From Lentisphaeria bacterium (GTDB taxonomy: Bacteria > Verrucomicrobiota > Lentisphaeria > Victivallales > Victivallaceae), in contig JAFVZS010000103.1 in NCBI GenBank assembly GCA_017508015.1, forward strand, positions 1 through 37,660: a stretch of 37,660 nucleotides of DNA. Reading direction: 5' to 3'. Numbering within the stretch: the first letter of the stretch is position 1; the number at the start of each line of letters is the position of its first letter. The notes under the pieces were generated by a model. It saw only the letters and a list, made by a program, of their open reading frames with translations. It was not told the origin of the DNA and did not search any database. The translations under genes and the position numbers were made by a program. Shown here piece by piece: positions 33,189-37,660 of the stretch.

Positions 33189-34808
33189 ATGAAAAAAATG
33201 TTTTCAGCCGCACTGGCGGCAGGAATCGCGCTGTCGGCATTTGCCAACGGCGCAGTGGAAAATCCCTACCGCCCGCCGCGGAAAAAATTGATCGACATGA
33301 GCTGGTCGAATCCCTCCGTCGATTATCTGGTGGAAAACCTCGCCCGTATGGAACAGGAATCCCCGGTCGATGGTATCACCGTCCGCTTCGTCGGCCGCAA
33401 ACCCGGCGTGGAGGGCAAAGCCGGTGATGTCCACTGCCACAATATCATCACTAAAGATGTGTGGCAGTATGAGTGGTTCGCCGGTCAGATCGCCAAATAC
33501 AAAAATCTGAAGTTCAACCGCTTCACTGATAATTTCATCTACACCACCATGACCCCGGCAAGGAATATGGATTGGTTCGATGATGCCTACTGGGCGGCGA
33601 TCTGCAACAATTACGGGATTCTCGCGCGCATTTCCAAAGAGTGTGATATGGCCGGTATCGTCTTTGACTCCGAGGAGTACGGCGGCAAAATCTGGGGCAA
33701 CTACAAAGGCAGTGAAAGGGCCGCCGCCATCACCAAAGCCCGTCAGAGAGGTCAGGAGTGGGGCCGGGCCGTCTTTACCGCCAACCCCGATGTCAAAATC
33801 CTCTGCCTTTTCCTCTTTTCCCATGGCACATTCATCATGGGCGATGCGGAAGCCAGCACCCTTATCCACTCATTCTACAACGGGGTGATGGATGTGATGC
33901 CCGCCACGGCGACCATGATCGACGGTCATGAGTATTTCGGCTACTTCGGGAAAAACCGTGACTGTTTCGTACAGTTGAGATACGATGTGGATCACACTTT
34001 CCTTTCCCGTGTTTCGGCGAATAACTTCAAAAAATACCGCACCCAGGTCCAGCTGGCAGCTCCCCTCTATCTGGATGCGCTCACCGGAGTCAATGCCTCT
34101 TTCCACCAGTATCTGGTTCCGGAAATCGACAAACTGCCCAGACTGGAATTCATCCGTCAGGTCTTGTGGAATGCCATGTGCGTTTCCGATGAATATGTCT
34201 GGTTTTACAGCGAAAGAGGCAGTTGGTGGAGCGGTTCGCCCCATCCGAAAGCTGCCAAAAGCTGGGAACAGCAATTCCCCGGTATCAACGGTATTTTCAA
34301 TGAGATGCGCACCATCACCGCACTTGATCTGACCAATGCCAAAAATATCCTGATGATCCCGCAGTTGAATGCCGATCCGGCGGTCAAAGAGCCCGGATTG
34401 TGGAACTTCTGGCGGCAGAATGTCAAAAACCCCAACGGCACTTCCGGCTGGAAAGACGGCAAAGCCTATATCACCGGCCCGCAGAGCAACTCCTGTGTCA
34501 ATCAGCGCGTGGCAGTCAAAGCCGGCAAACGTTATTTGCTCCGGGTGGAGGCCAGAAGCCGTTCACCGCAGAATAACGGATTCATCTATCTGGGCGTGGC
34601 TTTCCGCGATGCGCAGAATAAGTTCCTGCCGCTGCGCCGCGAGATCCGCATCCAGCCGCTCAAAAGCGGCAACTGGGAAGAGATGGTCTTTTTGATCACC
34701 GCCCCGGAAGGTGCCGTGCACGCCTCATACATGCTCGGTGTAAAAGGATTGCTCAACGGAGAAGTGATCGAATTCCAGCATCCGCAATTCCTCGAACTTG
34801 CCGACTGA
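33189..34808 (+). CDS. Secreted protein of unknown family, paralog 1 (possible glycosidase)
   Basis: This 539-residue protein has a signal peptide (about 1-19, ending AFA). A large N-terminal domain (about 25-375) looks like an alpha/beta barrel: strand-like segments end in acidic motifs such as VFDSEEYGG (158-166) and VSDEYVWFYSERGSWW (332-347). A C-terminal beta-rich domain (about 405-539; GKRYLLRVEARS, IYLGVAFRD, WEEMVFLITAPEG) looks like a jelly-roll carbohydrate-binding module. E162, E163 and E342 are plausible catalytic acids (inference). I cannot name a glycoside hydrolase family. It starts 23 bases after the prepilin-like gene, with a weak AAGAG before the ATG. A close paralog follows. 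Confidence 0.8.
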   Translation: MKKMFSAALAAGIALSAFANGAVENPYRPPRKKLIDMSWSNPSVDYLVENLARMEQESPVDGITVRFVGRKPGVEGKAGDVHCHNIITKDVWQYEWFAGQIAKYKNLKFNRFTDNFIYTTMTPARNMDWFDDAYWAAICNNYGILARISKECDMAGIVFDSEEYGGKIWGNYKGSERAAAITKARQRGQEWGRAVFTANPDVKILCLFLFSHGTFIMGDAEASTLIHSFYNGVMDVMPATATMIDGHEYFGYFGKNRDCFVQLRYDVDHTFLSRVSANNFKKYRTQVQLAAPLYLDALTGVNASFHQYLVPEIDKLPRLEFIRQVLWNAMCVSDEYVWFYSERGSWWSGSPHPKAAKSWEQQFPGINGIFNEMRTITALDLTNAKNILMIPQLNADPAVKEPGLWNFWRQNVKNPNGTSGWKDGKAYITGPQSNSCVNQRVAVKAGKRYLLRVEARSRSPQNNGFIYLGVAFRDAQNKFLPLRREIRIQPLKSGNWEEMVFLITAPEGAVHASYMLGVKGLLNGEVIEFQHPQFLELAD

Positions 34809-34819
34809 TTTGCCCCGGC

Positions 34820-34857
34820 ACTGTTTGCACTTCAAAAACCTTTGAAGTGCAAACAGT
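34820..34857. terminator. Perfect 17-bp hairpin between the paralogs
   Basis: ACTGTTTGCACTTCAAA (34820-34836) pairs perfectly with 34841-34857 around an AACC loop. It lies 11 bases after the first paralog's stop and 32 before the next start. No T tract follows. It may stabilise the upstream mRNA, reduce read-through, or set the ratio of the two proteins. Confidence 0.5.
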
Positions 34858-34889
34858 TATCCATTACAACCCCCTTGGTATAAACTGCT

Positions 34890-36491
34890 ATGAAAAAATC
34901 TCTCTTTGCCACACTTGTGCTCATTTTTTCGGGAATTTGTCTCGCCGCTCCGGTGGAAAATCCCTGGACTCCCAAAAAGAAAAAAATTATCGACATGAGC
35001 TGGTCGAATCCTTCCGTCGACTACCTCGTTGAAAACCTCGCCCGCATGGAATCCGAAGCCCCCATCAATGGTATCACCGTCCGCTTCATCGGCCGCAAAC
35101 CCGGCGTTGAGGGCAGAGCCGGTGAAGTCCATGCCCACGCCATCATTACCAGAGATGTGTGGCAGTATGAGTGGTTCGCCGGTCAGATCGCCAAATACAA
35201 AAATCTGAAGTTCAACCGTTTCACTGATAATTTCATCTACACCACCATGACCCCGGCAAAGGATATGGATTGGTTCGATGATGCCTACTGGGCGGCGATC
35301 TGCAACAATTACGGGATTCTCGCACGCATCACCAGAGAGTGCGGCATGACCGGTATCGTCTTTGACCCGGAAGAATACGGCGGCCAGATCTGGCGGCGTT
35401 ATCCCGGTCACAGCCACGGTGAAGCCATTGCCAAGGCCCGTCAGAGAGGCCGCGAATGGGGCCGTGCCGTTTTCGGAGCCAACCCCGATATCAAACTGCT
35501 CTGCCTTTTCCTCTTTTCCAACGGCACATATCTCAATGGCGATCAGGTCAACCACACGCTGTCGCACTCCTTTTTCAACGGCGTCTACGATGTGCTGCCG
35601 GCCACGGCAACCATGATCGAAGGGCATGAGTATTTCGGTTACTTCGCCAATACCGATGCCGAATTTGATAAGCTTCGTACCGACCTTGACCGCACTTTCC
35701 TGCCCCGGGTGGCGGCGGAAAACTACAATAAATACCGCACTCAGACCCAGTTGGCCGCCCCGATCTATCCGGATGAGATGGTCAACCCCAAACATCCCTG
35801 TTACAACTATCTCAAACCGGAAGTTGAGCAGACCCCGTTCCCTGAATATCTGCGGCAGAATCTGCAGAGAGCATTGAATGTTTCCGATGAATATGTCTGG
35901 GTATACAGCGAAACCGGCTGCTGGTGGAGCAAATCACCGCATCCGAAAGTTAAGGGCTCCTGGGATCAGCAATTTCCCGGCACCAACCGGATATTCATCG
36001 AATTGGCCAACCCGGATTTCCTTGCTGCCGGAGCCCAAAATCTGGTGGAAGTACCGGCGGCCGGTATGGGTAAATGGATGTTCTGGACGGCGATCAACCA
36101 TCAGGGCAGAGGTATCTGGCAAAACGGTGTCGTATCCATTACCGGGGTGAAACTGCGCGGTTCTGTGCATACGAGCATTCCGGCGATCGCCGGCCACGAA
36201 TATATGCTCTCAGTCGAAGTGCGTCCCAAGAGCCCCGCAATCACCGGTTCAGCCAGTCTGAGTGCCTCATTCCGGGCGGTGAATAATGCGTGGATGCGGG
36301 CTCCGGGACAGGAAAAAGTGGTGCAGATGCGCAGCAAACAGCGCGGCGAATGGGAAACGCTCACGATCCGCATTGTGGCTCCGGAAAACTGCAAACTGCT
36401 CTATTTCCAGATGGGAGTTGCCGGGTTGAAGGATAACGAGGCCGTCGAATTCCGCAATCCGCGGCTGATCGACCTCACCACAGCAGAATAA
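34890..36491 (+). CDS. Secreted protein of unknown family, paralog 2 (possible glycosidase)
   Basis: The 533-residue protein has a signal peptide (about 1-19, ending CLA before APVENP) and the same two-domain plan as the preceding gene. The barrel-like domain is closely similar (MSWSNPSVDYLVENLARM, RKPGVEG, VFDPEEYGG at 157-165, VSDEYVWVYSETGCWW at 331-346). The C-terminal beta domain (about 400-533) is much more diverged. This suggests shared chemistry but different carbohydrate or surface binding. A 177-bp block (35153-35329) is nearly identical to 33455-33631. I see no good ribosome binding site before the ATG at 34890, so expression may depend on coupling or on a leaderless-like start. 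Confidence 0.8.
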   Translation: MKKSLFATLVLIFSGICLAAPVENPWTPKKKKIIDMSWSNPSVDYLVENLARMESEAPINGITVRFIGRKPGVEGRAGEVHAHAIITRDVWQYEWFAGQIAKYKNLKFNRFTDNFIYTTMTPAKDMDWFDDAYWAAICNNYGILARITRECGMTGIVFDPEEYGGQIWRRYPGHSHGEAIAKARQRGREWGRAVFGANPDIKLLCLFLFSNGTYLNGDQVNHTLSHSFFNGVYDVLPATATMIEGHEYFGYFANTDAEFDKLRTDLDRTFLPRVAAENYNKYRTQTQLAAPIYPDEMVNPKHPCYNYLKPEVEQTPFPEYLRQNLQRALNVSDEYVWVYSETGCWWSKSPHPKVKGSWDQQFPGTNRIFIELANPDFLAAGAQNLVEVPAAGMGKWMFWTAINHQGRGIWQNGVVSITGVKLRGSVHTSIPAIAGHEYMLSVEVRPKSPAITGSASLSASFRAVNNAWMRAPGQEKVVQMRSKQRGEWETLTIRIVAPENCKLLYFQMGVAGLKDNEAVEFRNPRLIDLTTAE

Positions 36492-36567
36492 GGCAGTGTC
36501 TCGCCGACACGAGATACATCCGCCTTGGGCCGGGGAAGATGGAGTCGCCCTGTACCGCGACCCGCCG

Positions 36568-36668
36568 TGCGGGCGGCGAAATATAAACGACACCACCTGC
36601 CGACAGCGAAGTTGCGCAATTTATTTGCGCAACATTTGAGCGCAGGGCAGTAAAAATGTGCGGCAGGT
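36568..36668 (-). repeat. GGCAGGTGGTGTCG hairpin module, copy 2
   Basis: The complement shares TTACTGCCC, GCTCAA-TGT, ACTTCGCT and GGCAGGTGGTGTCG with 16945-17002. Its hairpin is GTTGCGCAA/TTGCGCAAC (36611-36619 and 36625-36633), different in sequence from GTCATGC/GCATGAC in the other copy. The outer arms ACCTGCCG (36595-36602) and CGGCAGGT (36661-36668) also pair. Beyond it toward 36500 is a trimmed copy of the double-hairpin module. It lies just upstream of the last gene. Confidence 0.75.
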
Positions 36669-36714
36669 TGACGTACCATTTGAGTCAGAAAAATTAAGAT
36701 GGAAAGAAAATGCC

Positions 36715-37660
36715 ATGTCCAGAAGTGAATGGTTGTTTGAGTCGGGTGAAAACAATCCCCGCAACTCCGAGGGCTCTTTTGTAACCTTGAATGACGGCAG
36801 GATCCTTTTTGCCTATTCCCGTTACACCGGCAAAACGCAGGAAGATCATGCCGATTGCGAAATCGCCTGCTGTTATTCAAATGATGACGGAATCACCTGG
36901 AGCAAACCGGAAACCATGTTCACCAATGAAACCGGCGGTAAAAATGTGATGTCGGTATCGTTTCTGCGACTGCATTCCGGCCGGATAGTGATCTCCTGTC
37001 TGTCAGAAAAGTTCCTGCCCGGTGAAACGTATTCCAGTTTGATCCCGGTCTGCCGTTACTCTGACGATGAGGGCAAAACGTGGAGCGAAATCAAATTGAT
37101 GTCCACCTTTTCCAACCGTACCGGTATGAATAATGACCGCATGATCCAGTTGAAAAGCGGCCGGATCATCGCTCCGGTCTGGCGCACCGTGGTAGTTGAC
37201 ACCCCCAAAGGCAACGATTTCCTGCCCCGGATAACTTCGATCATCTATTCGGATGATGACGGCGAAAACTGGTATGGTTTCCCCGGTGCGGTCTTCCCGG
37301 TCAACGGCAGTATGACCGGTATGCAGGAGCCGGGAGTCGTCGAATTGAGTGACGGCCGGATTTTGATGTGGATGCGCACCGATCTGCTCTGCCAGTACCA
37401 CTGTTATTCATCCGATCAGGGCGAGACCTGGAGTCAGGCCCTGCCGTGGAAACCATTTCCCTGCACCGTGACCCCGTTATCTGTCAAGCGTGATCCGGCC
37501 GACGGCAAATTGATCGGTATCTGGAGCGACGGCGACCCCCGGTGGGGCGTGAAGATCGTACCGGAAGATTCATGGGACCGCACCCCGTTTGCCATGGCAA
37601 TCAGCCGCGATGAGGGTAAAACCTGGGGCGAAAAGGTGCTGCTGGAAGATGACCCCCGCC
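36715..37660 (+). CDS. Sialidase-fold (BNR/Asp-box) protein, 3' end outside the window
   Basis: An open frame from ATG 36715 runs without a stop to the window end (315 codons), so the gene is cut. Translation gives Asp boxes SNDDGITWS (55-63), SDDEGKTWS (116-124), SDDDGENWY, SSDQGETWS and SRDEGKTWG, plus repeated LSDGRI-type strands. These are the marks of the sialidase superfamily propeller. There is no signal peptide. It is a different subfamily from the protein at 30549-31655. GGAAAG lies about 9 bases before the ATG. The two other frames at nearby ATGs close quickly, which supports this start. The gene continues the glycan locus. Confidence 0.88.
   Translation, partial: MSRSEWLFESGENNPRNSEGSFVTLNDGRILFAYSRYTGKTQEDHADCEIACCYSNDDGITWSKPETMFTNETGGKNVMSVSFLRLHSGRIVISCLSEKFLPGETYSSLIPVCRYSDDEGKTWSEIKLMSTFSNRTGMNNDRMIQLKSGRIIAPVWRTVVVDTPKGNDFLPRITSIIYSDDDGENWYGFPGAVFPVNGSMTGMQEPGVVELSDGRILMWMRTDLLCQYHCYSSDQGETWSQALPWKPFPCTVTPLSVKRDPADGKLIGIWSDGDPRWGVKIVPEDSWDRTPFAMAISRDEGKTWGEKVLLEDDPR

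Overview
The window looks like chromosomal DNA from an uncultured or little-studied member of the Lentisphaerota (Victivallales-like), or a close relative in the PVC group. This placement is an inference. It rests on a secreted prepilin-like protein with an N-terminal GFTLIELL motif and an H-X9-DG motif, on sialidase-type glycan genes grouped with GntR regulators, and on unusual gene fusions. I see no rRNA, tRNA, CRISPR array, phage module or transposase gene.

Layout. 1-1050: repeat-rich DNA, then a strong promoter and a small exported Sel1-repeat protein. 1096-3642 (minus): one chain joining 3-dehydroquinate synthase, prephenate dehydrogenase and shikimate kinase. 3791-8599 (plus): nusA-infB-rbfA-DHH phosphoesterase operon behind a leader that can fold as an attenuator. 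8917-9762: endonuclease IV. 9781-12372 (minus): ClpB. 12771-13586: a SpoU/TrmH RNA methyltransferase. 13735-15910: DAHP synthase and chorismate mutase/prephenate dehydratase. With the fusion at 1096-3642, the window holds the entry step, two inner steps and both prephenate branches of aromatic amino-acid synthesis. 16115-19335 (minus): D-lyxose isomerase-like enzyme, class II aldolase, and a GntR/LacI-type regulator with a near-perfect palindromic operator on its own promoter. 19594-20290 (minus): a receiver-domain protein whose gene overlaps an HNH nuclease gene. 20596-26877 (minus): a 2093-residue chain that reads as AddB joined to AddA, with two nuclease sites. 26893-28830 (minus): aconitase.

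29348-37660 (plus) looks like a glycan-use locus: an unrecognised cytoplasmic protein, a sialidase-fold protein, an FCD-type GntR regulator, a prepilin-like protein, two tandem secreted paralogs of unknown family, and a second sialidase-fold gene cut by the window end.

The gene-free stretches are not empty. They are built from a mosaic of palindromic modules that recur in the window in both orientations. Several keep their hairpins while their bases change on both arms. One assembly (28953-29225) has terminal inverted repeats and a 7-bp flanking direct repeat, as expected of a miniature mobile element. Promoters are very uniform: TTGNNN, a 17-bp spacer, then usually TATATT.

The strongest leads are the AddB-AddA single chain, the AroB-TyrA-AroK fusion, the covarying palindromic repeats, the nusA leader attenuator and the unknown tandem secreted family.
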